64,000 nt of DNA from Desulfopila sp. IMCC35008 (GTDB lineage Bacteria > Desulfobacterota > Desulfobulbia > Desulfobulbales > Desulfocapsaceae): NCBI RefSeq assembly GCF_010646885.2, contig NZ_CP050700.1, forward strand, positions 2,444,501 through 2,508,500. The letters run 5' to 3'. Below the pieces are notes generated by a model. It saw only the letters and a list, made by a program, of their open reading frames with translations. It had not been told where the DNA came from and did no database searches. Position numbers and translations under genes: made by a program. This document shows positions 1-9,064 of the stretch, one piece after another. How positions within the stretch are numbered: the stretch's first letter is position 1; every line of letters starts with the position of its first letter.

Positions 1-1518
1 TTTATCTGCGGGAGTCCCCTTGGTAAGATCAATTACAGTAACGGCTGGAAGCTTTCGATCCCCCACCCTGTCAGGCAGTGACAGCAGGGTATACTTTCCT
101 GTCATGCAGTTATGATAGCTGATAACAGAAGGCGTGGCGGAGCCCAGCAGCACCGTAGCACCACATCGTTTCGCCCGCACGATGGCAAGATCCCGACCGT
201 TATATCTCAACTTATCGTCCTGTTTCAGGCTACTGTCGTGTTCCTCATCAACCACGATGAGTCCAATATCCTTAAGTGGTGCAAATACGGCTGAACGTGC
301 GCCAATGACAATTTTTGCTGAACCGCTCAACGCCAGATGGTATTGGTCATATTTTTCACTCTTGGATAACCCTGAATGCAGAAGTACAACCTTTTCTTCA
401 AAACGCGAGACAAAGTGTGCCTCAAGCTGCGTGGCAATGGCTATTTCGGGTACGAGGACCAGCACATCTCGGCCACAATCAAGTGTTTTTTCCGCAGCCC
501 GCAGGTACACTTCAGTCTTGCCACTACCAGTTATCCCATGAAGTAGAAATGGGGCATACTGTTTCACTTCTATGGCCGGAATAATCTTTTCAAGAACCTG
601 TTGCTGCCCTGTCGTAAGATTGATCGGTTTTGCGAAATATGGAAGCTGCTCTCCCAGCGGACTTCTGAAAACCCTTTTCTCAACCTGCTCGACAAAACCG
701 TTTTCAATCAGGGCAGGAATCGTTGCAGAGGCTCCTGAATAGGCATCAACCAGTTCCTTCCTCGGAACCCGATTATTGCCTTTAGCGGTTGAAAACCGGT
801 GAAGGTAATAGAGTGTTTTGGCCTCACTCAGTTTGAGTCCACTACCATTGTGGAGGATATCCTTCTGTACTTTTTTATAATTAGTCCTGTCCGGAGCCTC
901 TCCTTGAGTCAGTTCATCAGGTAATTCTGTTTTCAAAAAATAACAGGTCTCGCGTTTCTCTCGAACAGTATCCAGGACAAGGCTATCCTCAATGCGGAGA
1001 ACCCCTTTTTCAATCAAGTCGTTGATTGATTTTCGATATTTTTTCCCGGTAAGAAGTTCCTGGCTTTGGGAACTCGTCAGTCGGCCAACGGTTATAAGTT
1101 TTTCTCCCCAATCCGGTAAATTCTCACCTATGTTCAGAATAAATTCATCATGTTTATCTTCAAACAGGCTGAGTATTTTAACGGAGTGGGGAGTGAGACC
1201 GGCCGGGAGGGCTGTTTTTATAACCTCGCCGATTGGGTAATGATAGTATTTCGCAGTCCAGCGAAAGAGATCAATAATCTCCCGATGAAACAAAGGGGTG
1301 TCGTCCAGCAGGCAGCTAATTTCCCGGACTTTTACACCTTTTTCGACAGAACCAGCTTCACCAAGGATATAGCCTGTAATCCTGCGTCGTCCAAGAGGTA
1401 CCAGTGCCCGCCTGCCAACAATGTCTTTCACATCGCCTGAAGGTAAACAACTGTCATCATATTTATATGTCAGCGTTTTTCCTATTGGAGCGGCAACGGC
1501 AACCTCTAACAGCATCAT
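1..1518 (-). CDS. priA: Primosomal protein N' (replication restart helicase PriA), partial
   Basis: PriA is a superfamily-2 DNA helicase that reloads the replisome at stalled forks. I translated the minus strand by hand. After a start MMLLEVAVAAPIG the N-terminal 3'-DNA-binding domain follows, then a Walker A stretch GITGSGKTEVY, the DEEH box in VVDEEHDSSLKQDD, and the helicase motif LLGSATPS. The reading frame stays open to base 1, so about 505 of the usual 730-800 codons are present. The zinc-binding cysteines and the C-terminal helicase lobe lie outside the window. Two in-frame ATG codons (1518 and 1515) overlap the galU stop, so the two genes are probably translationally coupled. The start among these two is not resolved. 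The identification is firm from the motifs. Confidence 0.93.
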   Translation of the reverse strand, partial: MMLLEVAVAAPIGKTLTYKYDDSCLPSGDVKDIVGRRALVPLGRRRITGYILGEAGSVEKGVKVREISCLLDDTPLFHREIIDLFRWTAKYYHYPIGEVIKTALPAGLTPHSVKILSLFEDKHDEFILNIGENLPDWGEKLITVGRLTSSQSQELLTGKKYRKSINDLIEKGVLRIEDSLVLDTVREKRETCYFLKTELPDELTQGEAPDRTNYKKVQKDILHNGSGLKLSEAKTLYYLHRFSTAKGNNRVPRKELVDAYSGASATIPALIENGFVEQVEKRVFRSPLGEQLPYFAKPINLTTGQQQVLEKIIPAIEVKQYAPFLLHGITGSGKTEVYLRAAEKTLDCGRDVLVLVPEIAIATQLEAHFVSRFEEKVVLLHSGLSKSEKYDQYHLALSGSAKIVIGARSAVFAPLKDIGLIVVDEEHDSSLKQDDKLRYNGRDLAIVRAKRCGATVLLGSATPSVISYHNCMTGKYTLLSLPDRVGDRKLPAVTVIDLTKGTPADK

Positions 1519-2387
1519 ATGGTAGCGGCGATCTCCCTGATGTGAGCTTTTAGCCCTTCCTTTAATACCGGGTGAGTCAGTCCGTAAGCGAGAATTGCTT
1601 TCAGATAACCAAGCTTATCCCCGGCATCATAACGGGTCCCCTCAAACTCGTAGGCGTACATTGCCCTTTTTTTAGAAAGAGCAAGCAGGGCATCTGTGAG
1701 TTGGATCTCACCTCCATGGCCCGGTGTTGTCCGGCCAAGAAGGTCGAATACTTGAGGCATCAGAATATATCGACCGATAATCGCCATATCTGAATCTGTG
1801 GTACCCGGTGCGGGTTTCTCTACCATACGGGTTACTTTGTGGGTACGGTCCCTGCCGTTTTTCTCTCCTTCCACGATGCCATATTGATATGTCTGGTCCG
1901 CAGGTACCCGTTGAACAGCTACGATCGACTCTCCGACATCATCAAACAGGTTGAGCATCTGTTTGGCGCAAGGCGTCTTGGCAAGTACAAGATCATCACC
2001 AAGCAGGACCATAAACGGCTCATTGCCAACAACATGGCGGGCTGTCCAGATAGCATGTCCCAGCCCTAATGGTTTTTTTTGCCTGACAGAGACGATATCA
2101 ATGAGATTTGAGATGTTGTTCAATTCCTCTCCCAGGGCAACCTTGTTTTTTTCCTTCAGTACGCTATCGAGATGAAAGTTGTAGTCAAAATGATTTTCAA
2201 TGGCAGACTTGCCTTCACTTGTTACAAATATTATCTGGTCTATACCGGATGCAACCACCTCTTCAACTATGTATTGTATAGTAGGTCGATCAACGATGGT
2301 CAGCATTTCCTTTGGTATGGCCTTGGTGGCCGGTAAGAACCTGGTACCAAGCCCGGCAACGGGAATAACCGCCTTGCGTACTTTCAT
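1515..2387 (-). CDS. galU: UTP--glucose-1-phosphate uridylyltransferase
   Basis: GalU makes UDP-glucose from UTP and glucose-1-phosphate for LPS, polysaccharide and trehalose-type synthesis in the cytoplasm. The 290-residue length matches bacterial GalU. The nucleotide-binding signature GLGTRFLPATKAIPKEML lies at about residues 12-29, and the conserved GHGGEIQLTDA and EFEGTRYDAGDKLGY segments lie in the second half. A good ribosome site (AGAGGCGA) precedes the ATG. It overlaps the start of priA downstream by a few bases and is divergent from the HrpA helicase gene; the 206-base gap between them must hold both promoters. Phosphoglucomutase and glgB in the same window could share its sugar-phosphate pool, which is inference. 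Confidence 0.95.
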   Translation of the reverse strand: MKVRKAVIPVAGLGTRFLPATKAIPKEMLTIVDRPTIQYIVEEVVASGIDQIIFVTSEGKSAIENHFDYNFHLDSVLKEKNKVALGEELNNISNLIDIVSVRQKKPLGLGHAIWTARHVVGNEPFMVLLGDDLVLAKTPCAKQMLNLFDDVGESIVAVQRVPADQTYQYGIVEGEKNGRDRTHKVTRMVEKPAPGTTDSDMAIIGRYILMPQVFDLLGRTTPGHGGEIQLTDALLALSKKRAMYAYEFEGTRYDAGDKLGYLKAILAYGLTHPVLKEGLKAHIREIAATI

Positions 2388-2593
2388 ATTCGCCTCTAAA
2401 TTGTGGTGACGGAAATTTAAAACCTATGGTAATAGGTCATGGTTTGATATTTCATCGCGCATTCTGCAAAAACAATTCCATCCCTGGTCGCAGGAAGGAC
2501 AGGCACACAGCCATTAGGCAGCAAATAAAACTATATTATTGCAGTTTACTCATTTGACATAACATAAATCATCACCCCGAGCCACGATTTTTC
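2388..2593. promoter_or_regulatory. Divergent intergenic region between galU and hrpA
   Basis: This 206-base gap separates genes transcribed outward in both directions, so it should carry promoters for each. I see no convincing -35/-10 pair, operator or hairpin. The stretch next to the helicase start lacks an evident Shine-Dalgarno sequence. Confidence 0.35.
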
Positions 2594-5500
2594 ATGAAAT
2601 ATTTTTACCCTCAAGAGCTCCCCATAGTCGAAAAAATCGAGGAAATTGCTGCAACACTTATCACAAACCAAGTGGTCATTGTAGCTGGCGACACCGGCTC
2701 GGGAAAAACTACCCAAATCCCCAAGATATGCCTTGAACACCTAGATATCGGCGATAAAATTATCGGCTGCACACAACCGAGACGCATCGCTGCCACCTCC
2801 ATCTCAGGACGTGTTGCCGAAGAACTTGGGAAAGACGGGCACCTGGTCGGATACAAAATACGTTTCCACGATCATACCAATAAAAATACCCGCATCAAAT
2901 TCATGACCGATGGCGTCCTGCTTGCGGAGAGCAGAAACGACAAACTCCTCCGCCAGTATGGGGCCATCATCCTGGATGAGGCCCATGAGCGAAGTCTCAA
3001 TATAGACTTTCTGCTTGGATACCTCAAAAACCTCCTGCAAAAAAGGCGGGATCTTAAGCTTATTGTCACCTCAGCCACAATTGATACCGACGCATTTTCA
3101 AAACATTTTGGTAATGCACCTATTGTCTCCGTTAGTGGCAGGACCTACCCAGTTACAGTCAGGTATCAACCTCTGCCAGACACCAGCCAGGATGACAGGA
3201 GTGGATATGTAGAACATTGTGCAGAAACAATTGTCCGAATCTTCAGGAATGAACCACCAGGTGATATCCTCGCGTTCCTGCCTACTGAGAAAGATATCCG
3301 TACCTGTTGCGAACTCGTGGCCGATAAGGTCAGTCCGGCTTCAGTACTCCCTCTTTTTGGCAGACTTGCCTCACATGAGCAAAAGCAGATTTTCCAGCCG
3401 CATCACCATGGTAAGATTGTCATCGCCACCAATGTTGCAGAAACATCACTTACCGTTCCGGGGATACGCTATGTCGTGGACAGCGGTCTTGCCAGAATGT
3501 CCTACTACAGTGGGCGATCAAAAACAACAAGTCTCCCAGTTCGAAGAGTATCCCGGGCATCCTGCAATCAACGAAAGGGACGTTGCGGACGTGTAGGTCC
3601 TGGCGTCTGTATCCGGCTCTACGATGAGGAAGACTATCTGGATCGTGAAGAATTCACCCTTCCTGAAATTAAACGATCCAATCTTGCAGAAGTTATACTG
3701 CAGATGATATCACTGCGACTTGGCTCTATTGAGGACTATCCTTTTATAGATCCACCGCAACGTCCAGCCATACGTGACGGTTACAGGCTACTTTTTGAAC
3801 TCGGTGCGATAAGCAAAGATAATCAGCTCACAAAAACCGGACAAATGATGGCTGGTTTTCCAATTGACCCATGCATCTCGCGTATCCTGATAGAGGCCAG
3901 TGCAGAAAACTGTCTCAAGGAAGTAAAAATCATTGCCGCAGCCCTTGCCATTCAGGATCCTCGTTCCCGTCCCACCGATAAGGAGAAAGAAGCCGATGCA
4001 GTGCATAAGCAGTTCTCTCACCCGCATTCTGACTTTATGGGATACCTGAACCTGTGGAATCACTTCCATACAGCAGTGGGAGGTTCCCGATCCTGGTCGA
4101 AACTAAAAAAATACTGCAAGACGAATTACCTCTCATTTCAAAGGATGCGTGAGTGGTTTGACCTCCACGAACAGCTAGACAGGCTCCTGAAAAGAAACCC
4201 GGAATTCACCGACAATAACGAGGATGCCTCTTACCAACAGGTGCACAGGGCACTGACAACCGGATTTCTTCGCAATATTGCCTGCAAAAAACAAGGAAAG
4301 ATATACCAAAATGGCTCCAATAAAGAGCTCATGATCTTTCCCGGATCTCATCAGTTCACAAGCGGTGGTCAATGGATCGTCGCCGGCTCCTTTCTTGAGA
4401 CAAACCGACTCTATGCACTTACAGTTGCAACAATCGAACCTGAGTGGCTTGAGTGTATTGGCCGCCACCTTGTTAAATATTCCTGGTCTAATCCGCGCTG
4501 GAACCAGAAGTCGGGGCAAGTGGTTGCCGACGAGAAGGTGTCCCTGTTTGGGCTAGTGGTTGTCGCTGCCAGAACGGTTAATTTCCCAAAACAAAATGAT
4601 CAAAACATTCCTGTGGCAAGGGGAATTTTCATCCAGGCCGCACTTATTGAAGGAGGATTGCAAGGCAAGTATCTGTTTCTAAATAAAAACAGAGCCCTCA
4701 TTGAGAAATGGCAAAAGGAAGAGGATAAGCTCCGAAGCGGCAGCATTCTAAATGATGAGAGTTCATTTTTTCTGTTTTATGCTGACAAACTCCCTGCACA
4801 TGTCTGCGATAAATCAACACTCAACCGGTACCTGAAACGACACGGACATAAAAGACTGCTTATGACAGATGCGGATGTCCTTAACAGGAGGCCCGACGAA
4901 AATCAGCTTGCCGATTATCCGAACTCTATCCATGCTGGATCGATTGAACTCCTTGTAGACTACGTTTTTTCACCTGGCAGCAAAGAGGATGGAATGAGTG
5001 TAAAGATTCCCTTAATGTCAGCAGACACCATCTCTGACCAAATATTCGAATGGCTTGTTCCCGGCCTTTTGAAAGAAAAAGTCACTCTGTTACTCAAGGG
5101 ACTTCCCAAAAAGTTGCGGCGACACCTCGTCCCTGTCAATGTCGCCGTTGACAGACTACTTGATGACCTCAACATCTATAAAGGGTCTCTCTATCATAGT
5201 CTTGAAAGCAGCATATATAAACTCTACTCCCTGCAGATCAACAGGTCGGATTGGCCCGCAGAGGTTCCGACCCATCTCATGGCCCGGTTCGTACTTATCG
5301 ATAATAATGGAAATAAAGTTGCAGCTGGCAGAAACTTCAAAAAATTATTGTCTGACACTCTCACCCCATCCACCCCGGGAAGTAGCCAGAAATCTGCCCA
5401 GAAGGTAGCACTGCCAGAATCTCTGAACCAGTGGAAAACACTTTCCACCAAAAAATGGGCTTTTCATGATCTGCCTCGCAATATCCCGGTACACAATGCC

Positions 5501-6352
5501 GCCAACGATATTATCGGTTTCTTTTACCCGTTTCTGGTTATACAACCTGAAAAAGGGGCGGTCGCTGTCGATTTCACAACTGATCGTCACCTGGCACGGA
5601 AAAACAACCGCAAGGGTGTTGAGTATCTGTACAGGATACAGTTTGCTGCTGAATATAAATCCTTCCGTAAATATGCAGTATCGTTACTCTCCGGCCCATC
5701 AACCAAGGCGTTTCTCATGGAGGGGATAAAAACAGAGGAGTTGCGCGGCCAATTTATATCTTTCGTCATGCGCACGCTCTTCCCTTCTATCAATGGCGAA
5801 ATACCTGAAAGGGAAGTATTTCAAAATAACGTAGCAGAGGTTCGGCAAAAAGGTTTTTTTAAGCAGGCCCAGCAGTTCGCAGATGAGGCAATCACTGTTA
5901 TCAGGAAAAAAAACGAAGTGCGGCAAAGGCTGAATCGTTTTTGCAAACTTGATAAAAGTGGCCATCTTTTTTCAGCAGAGAAGGTTAAGGATTTCAACAA
6001 TCTCATGGATGAAATTGTGCCAGTACATTATTTCGGGGAACAGGATAAGCATGACATAGCAACAGCCATCAGGCAGCTCAGAAGCCTCGACATCAGGATA
6101 GAGAGATATTATGCAAACCCTTCAAAAGACGGCGAAAAGATGGCACAACTCAAGCCACACCTGGCCAGTTGCAGGGAATTGACTGACAAACAAGATGAAT
6201 TAAATGATGAAGCGGTTGAGTTGTTGAAACAGTATAAAGTACTTATCGGTGAATATAGGATATCCCTGTTTTCGCCGGAAATTAAAACTTCCCAACCAAT
6301 CTCTCCCAAAAAGTTACAAAAATTCCGCCAGAAATTATTGGCTAAATGTTAA
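2594..6352 (+). CDS. hrpA: ATP-dependent RNA helicase HrpA (DEAH family)
   Basis: This is a DEAH-box RNA helicase; HrpA-type proteins act on mRNA processing and on stalled ribosomes. At 1252 residues it is close to the roughly 1300 of E. coli HrpA. Walker A GDTGSGKT is at 32-39, the DEAH box at 128-131 and the SAT motif at 160-162. QPRRIAA and the later QRKGRCGRVGPG motif complete the helicase core. The long C-terminal half, from about residue 600, carries the DUF3418-like region typical of HrpA. The start lacks a strong ribosome site, but motif spacing from the N-terminus fits the family. It stands alone except for a tiny membrane-peptide gene 14 bases downstream. Confidence 0.92.
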   Translation: MKYFYPQELPIVEKIEEIAATLITNQVVIVAGDTGSGKTTQIPKICLEHLDIGDKIIGCTQPRRIAATSISGRVAEELGKDGHLVGYKIRFHDHTNKNTRIKFMTDGVLLAESRNDKLLRQYGAIILDEAHERSLNIDFLLGYLKNLLQKRRDLKLIVTSATIDTDAFSKHFGNAPIVSVSGRTYPVTVRYQPLPDTSQDDRSGYVEHCAETIVRIFRNEPPGDILAFLPTEKDIRTCCELVADKVSPASVLPLFGRLASHEQKQIFQPHHHGKIVIATNVAETSLTVPGIRYVVDSGLARMSYYSGRSKTTSLPVRRVSRASCNQRKGRCGRVGPGVCIRLYDEEDYLDREEFTLPEIKRSNLAEVILQMISLRLGSIEDYPFIDPPQRPAIRDGYRLLFELGAISKDNQLTKTGQMMAGFPIDPCISRILIEASAENCLKEVKIIAAALAIQDPRSRPTDKEKEADAVHKQFSHPHSDFMGYLNLWNHFHTAVGGSRSWSKLKKYCKTNYLSFQRMREWFDLHEQLDRLLKRNPEFTDNNEDASYQQVHRALTTGFLRNIACKKQGKIYQNGSNKELMIFPGSHQFTSGGQWIVAGSFLETNRLYALTVATIEPEWLECIGRHLVKYSWSNPRWNQKSGQVVADEKVSLFGLVVVAARTVNFPKQNDQNIPVARGIFIQAALIEGGLQGKYLFLNKNRALIEKWQKEEDKLRSGSILNDESSFFLFYADKLPAHVCDKSTLNRYLKRHGHKRLLMTDADVLNRRPDENQLADYPNSIHAGSIELLVDYVFSPGSKEDGMSVKIPLMSADTISDQIFEWLVPGLLKEKVTLLLKGLPKKLRRHLVPVNVAVDRLLDDLNIYKGSLYHSLESSIYKLYSLQINRSDWPAEVPTHLMARFVLIDNNGNKVAAGRNFKKLLSDTLTPSTPGSSQKSAQKVALPESLNQWKTLSTKKWAFHDLPRNIPVHNAANDIIGFFYPFLVIQPEKGAVAVDFTTDRHLARKNNRKGVEYLYRIQFAAEYKSFRKYAVSLLSGPSTKAFLMEGIKTEELRGQFISFVMRTLFPSINGEIPEREVFQNNVAEVRQKGFFKQAQQFADEAITVIRKKNEVRQRLNRFCKLDKSGHLFSAEKVKDFNNLMDEIVPVHYFGEQDKHDIATAIRQLRSLDIRIERYYANPSKDGEKMAQLKPHLASCRELTDKQDELNDEAVELLKQYKVLIGEYRISLFSPEIKTSQPISPKKLQKFRQKLLAKC

Positions 6353-6366
6353 TAAAATGAAACCGC

Positions 6367-6504
6367 ATGAATAGAGTACTTATTGGTGTTCTGCTTTGCA
6401 TGACCGGTTTATTCCTGCTTCACAACCAACAGCCCCTGCTCGGTTTCCCTCTCTTTGTGGCAGGATTTCTTATAATGAACAGGAAAAACAGGCGTAGGAA
6501 ATAA
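6367..6504 (+). CDS. Small hydrophobic membrane peptide, 45 residues
   Basis: I found this short frame by eye; it begins MNRVLIGVLLCMTGLFLL and ends NRKNRRRK. It has two hydrophobic stretches (about residues 4-18 and 24-36) separated by a short polar turn with HNQQP, and a strongly basic tail. That is the composition of a two-pass or hairpin inner-membrane peptide with a cytoplasmic C-terminus. It starts 14 bases after hrpA stops, on the same strand, so it may be co-transcribed. There is no clear ribosome site, and no family is recognised. Hydrophobic periodicity plus the basic cap is the only support. Confidence 0.45.
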   Translation: MNRVLIGVLLCMTGLFLLHNQQPLLGFPLFVAGFLIMNRKNRRRK

Positions 6505-6625
6505 GAAACCTCAACCTAAACGGTAAAAACCTGACCCTTACTTTTCCTGAATATTATATTTCGCTTGTAATATTTATAGATGGTTTGCTGGTTGCCCCTG
6601 ATCTACGGCTGCAGAAGAGGCTGAA

Positions 6626-8620
6626 CTATAGGGGCATAAGGCACAATTCCCCAAGCACCTTTTTTATCCCCTCAAATGTATATGGTAAGGTGAGGGTTGT
6701 ATTAACACCTTGCTCACAATAGAGTTCTGCATCCTGGTCTCTTGCTGGAAGACCTGTAACAACAATGTCCACGGCAGGAGCAACCCCTTTCGCGAACTGA
6801 AGGAACTGCTGGAATTCAGCGCGATCAAAGTACTGTTTGGATATAAAGATCAAGCGGACGCATGACTCATCACCTTCATCGTGAAACACGATTTCAGACA
6901 AACGATCCGGATCTTCGTCTGTAAAAACAGTCCAACCAATGAATTCCAGAATTGTTTTACAAATCTGTCTCGCCTGGACATCTTGTTCAACCAGCAGGAT
7001 CTTTCTATCACCATTGACATTATAGTTAAGTCCCTTTGCAATCTTTTCGACCTTGCTTACAGGCAGAAGCAGGCTAACCTGCGTTCCCTTCCCCACTTCT
7101 GATTCGACCAGGGCATATCCACTATGGTTGCGCATTGTTGAGTACACCACAGTTAAACCAAGCCCCATACCTTTTGAAGCACCTCTTTGTTTGGTCGAAT
7201 AATATGGGTCAAAGACCTTCATCAGGTCTTTTGCGATGATCCCCCTGCCCTTGTCGGTTATAGCAACACAGGCATAGCTCCCTTCAGGAATATATTGACC
7301 GCTTATTACCGCCTTTTCTTCAAATGTCTTAATGGAGATGTCAATATCAATAAACTCTGAGTCAGAGGCTTCGAGGCTGTTCTGCAATACATTCTCTATG
7401 GCCGTATGCATTTGCTGCTGATCGACTTTGACGGTGATCTTATCCTGCGGCACATTCAGGTGACAATTGGAATTGTTTTCACGGTTAAAGCTCTGTACTG
7501 AGCCAGACACAAGCTCTTCCAGATCTGTTTCAAAATGACTGACAATGCCAAAGGGTGATGAATGTGATATTTTCCTTGCCAAATCAACGGCTTTATATGC
7601 TGCCGTATGGGCAAACGCAATAAGGTCAAGTTGGTCCTTCGGCATTCCCATATCTTTTTGATGCATCACCAGATCAAGATTGCCACAGATAACAGTTAAA
7701 AGGTTATTAAAGTCGTGGGCAACACCACCTGCCATGGAACTGAGGGATTCCATTTTCCGCAGGAGTCCCATTGCATTATCCAACTCACGTTCATGCATTT
7801 CTGCCCTATACTGTCGTGTTATATCACGTAATATGCAAACTGAAAAAACAGTCTCCCCCCTGTTGACAGGAATAAATGTGAGGGTGATCACCTTTCCCTT
7901 GAAATGAATGGGATCTTCTTCACCAACAATGAGCTCTTTCTCTTTATCGACAACCCTGCTTTTGACCCAACGTTTAATTTCCTCAGCGTATTCCGGCCAG
8001 GGAAAAGTACTGTAACTCTTGCCGACAATACTTTCTTCCCGTACTTCAAGGATAGACAAGGCCGCATAGTTGGCAGACACAACCGTTCCCTCTTTATCAA
8101 GCTCGATAATCCCTTCATGCAAACTTTCGAGTATCGTCTTAAGGTGCCGTCTTTCTGACAGAAGCTCCATTGCGATATTCGATTTTCTCAACCCTTCAGG
8201 GATCCTGGTTGTTACTGTATCGCCATGCTTGTTTTCCCCATCCTTACTGGCAAGAAATCGCTCAAGTGCCTCATGAATGTGTTCCCGTAAATCCTTGAGT
8301 GTGCCCTTGGCAATGCAAAGGTCGTAATATTCGGCTGAGAGTATATTTTCAAGGTCCTCTAAAACAATACCGGATACAACAACGAGAAAAATTGATTTGA
8401 ACTCCGGCGTGTTGCGAACAATCTTACAAAGCTGTTCGCCACCTACAAGCGGCATAACGAGATCGGTAAAAATAATATCCGGCCTGTCCTCCTTGATAAC
8501 ATTAAGTGCTTCAAGGCCGTTTGTGGCAGTCGTAACGACACATCCCTCCCTCTCGAGAAAAGCTGAGACAGCCCGGAGAAGAACCGGATTATTATCAACG
8601 ACAAGTGTTTTGGTGGTCAT
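6626..8620 (-). CDS. Hybrid sensor histidine kinase (REC-PAS-HisKA-HATPase-pseudoREC)
   Basis: This soluble 664-residue kinase has no membrane segment. Domains in order: an N-terminal receiver (1-120) with phospho-acceptor Asp53 and Lys105, a PAS domain (about 155-270), a dimerisation/phospho-acceptor helix with His302 in GGVAHDFNNLLTV, and an ATPase domain with N box ENVLQNSLEASD, G1 DKGRGI and G2 KGMGLGLTV. A second receiver-like fold lies at about 545-664. In that last domain the position expected for the acceptor Asp reads LIFISKQYF, so it looks non-phosphorylatable. The gene follows a stand-alone receiver protein by 33 bases and is the last gene of the kdsB/CofD-like operon. Its partner output domain is not encoded here. 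Confidence 0.88.
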   Translation of the reverse strand: MTTKTLVVDNNPVLLRAVSAFLEREGCVVTTATNGLEALNVIKEDRPDIIFTDLVMPLVGGEQLCKIVRNTPEFKSIFLVVVSGIVLEDLENILSAEYYDLCIAKGTLKDLREHIHEALERFLASKDGENKHGDTVTTRIPEGLRKSNIAMELLSERRHLKTILESLHEGIIELDKEGTVVSANYAALSILEVREESIVGKSYSTFPWPEYAEEIKRWVKSRVVDKEKELIVGEEDPIHFKGKVITLTFIPVNRGETVFSVCILRDITRQYRAEMHERELDNAMGLLRKMESLSSMAGGVAHDFNNLLTVICGNLDLVMHQKDMGMPKDQLDLIAFAHTAAYKAVDLARKISHSSPFGIVSHFETDLEELVSGSVQSFNRENNSNCHLNVPQDKITVKVDQQQMHTAIENVLQNSLEASDSEFIDIDISIKTFEEKAVISGQYIPEGSYACVAITDKGRGIIAKDLMKVFDPYYSTKQRGASKGMGLGLTVVYSTMRNHSGYALVESEVGKGTQVSLLLPVSKVEKIAKGLNYNVNGDRKILLVEQDVQARQICKTILEFIGWTVFTDEDPDRLSEIVFHDEGDESCVRLIFISKQYFDRAEFQQFLQFAKGVAPAVDIVVTGLPARDQDAELYCEQGVNTTLTLPYTFEGIKKVLGELCLMPL

Positions 8621-8653
8621 GAAAATGTGAGGGTAATGTAGTAAAGGATGGTT

Positions 8654-9037
8654 TTAGAAATCACCCTCTACCCAGCTATTGATGGCTGTTACCACCTTTT
8701 CCATAGGTAGCGGCTTAGTGAACATTTTAAAGGCACCTAACTGCCCGGCAACATTAAGATACGCATCCGGAGCGATTTGTCCCCCTCCGGATATTGCTAT
8801 CACCCCGGTATCAGGAAACTCCTTTCGCAACTGGGAGATAGTCTCCATCCCCTCCTGTTCAGGCATAATCAGGTCACAGATAACAACCTGGGCAGGATCT
8901 GCTCGTTGCATTTCTATACCGATACGGCCATTTTCAGCAACACGCACGTCGAAGCCCACCCGTCCCAGCCATAACCTAACAATATCACGTACAATTTTCT
9001 CATCATCGATAACAAGTATTTTTATATTTCCTTCCAT
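8654..9037 (-). CDS. Single-domain response regulator (CheY-like)
   Basis: A 127-residue receiver with no output domain. The acidic pair Asp11-Asp12, acceptor Asp55 in VVICDLIMP, the Ser in AISGG and Lys108 in FTKP are all in place, so it should be phosphorylatable. It lies 27 bases downstream of the CofD-like gene and 33 bases upstream of the hybrid kinase, all on the minus strand, so they very probably form one transcript. The natural inference is that it exchanges phosphate with that kinase, either as target or as phosphate sink. What it then controls cannot be read from the sequence. Confidence 0.9.
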   Translation of the reverse strand: MEGNIKILVIDDEKIVRDIVRLWLGRVGFDVRVAENGRIGIEMQRADPAQVVICDLIMPEQEGMETISQLRKEFPDTGVIAISGGGQIAPDAYLNVAGQLGAFKMFTKPLPMEKVVTAINSWVEGDF

Positions 9038-9064
9038 GGTGATCCAATAAGCAGCAGGAGTGAT

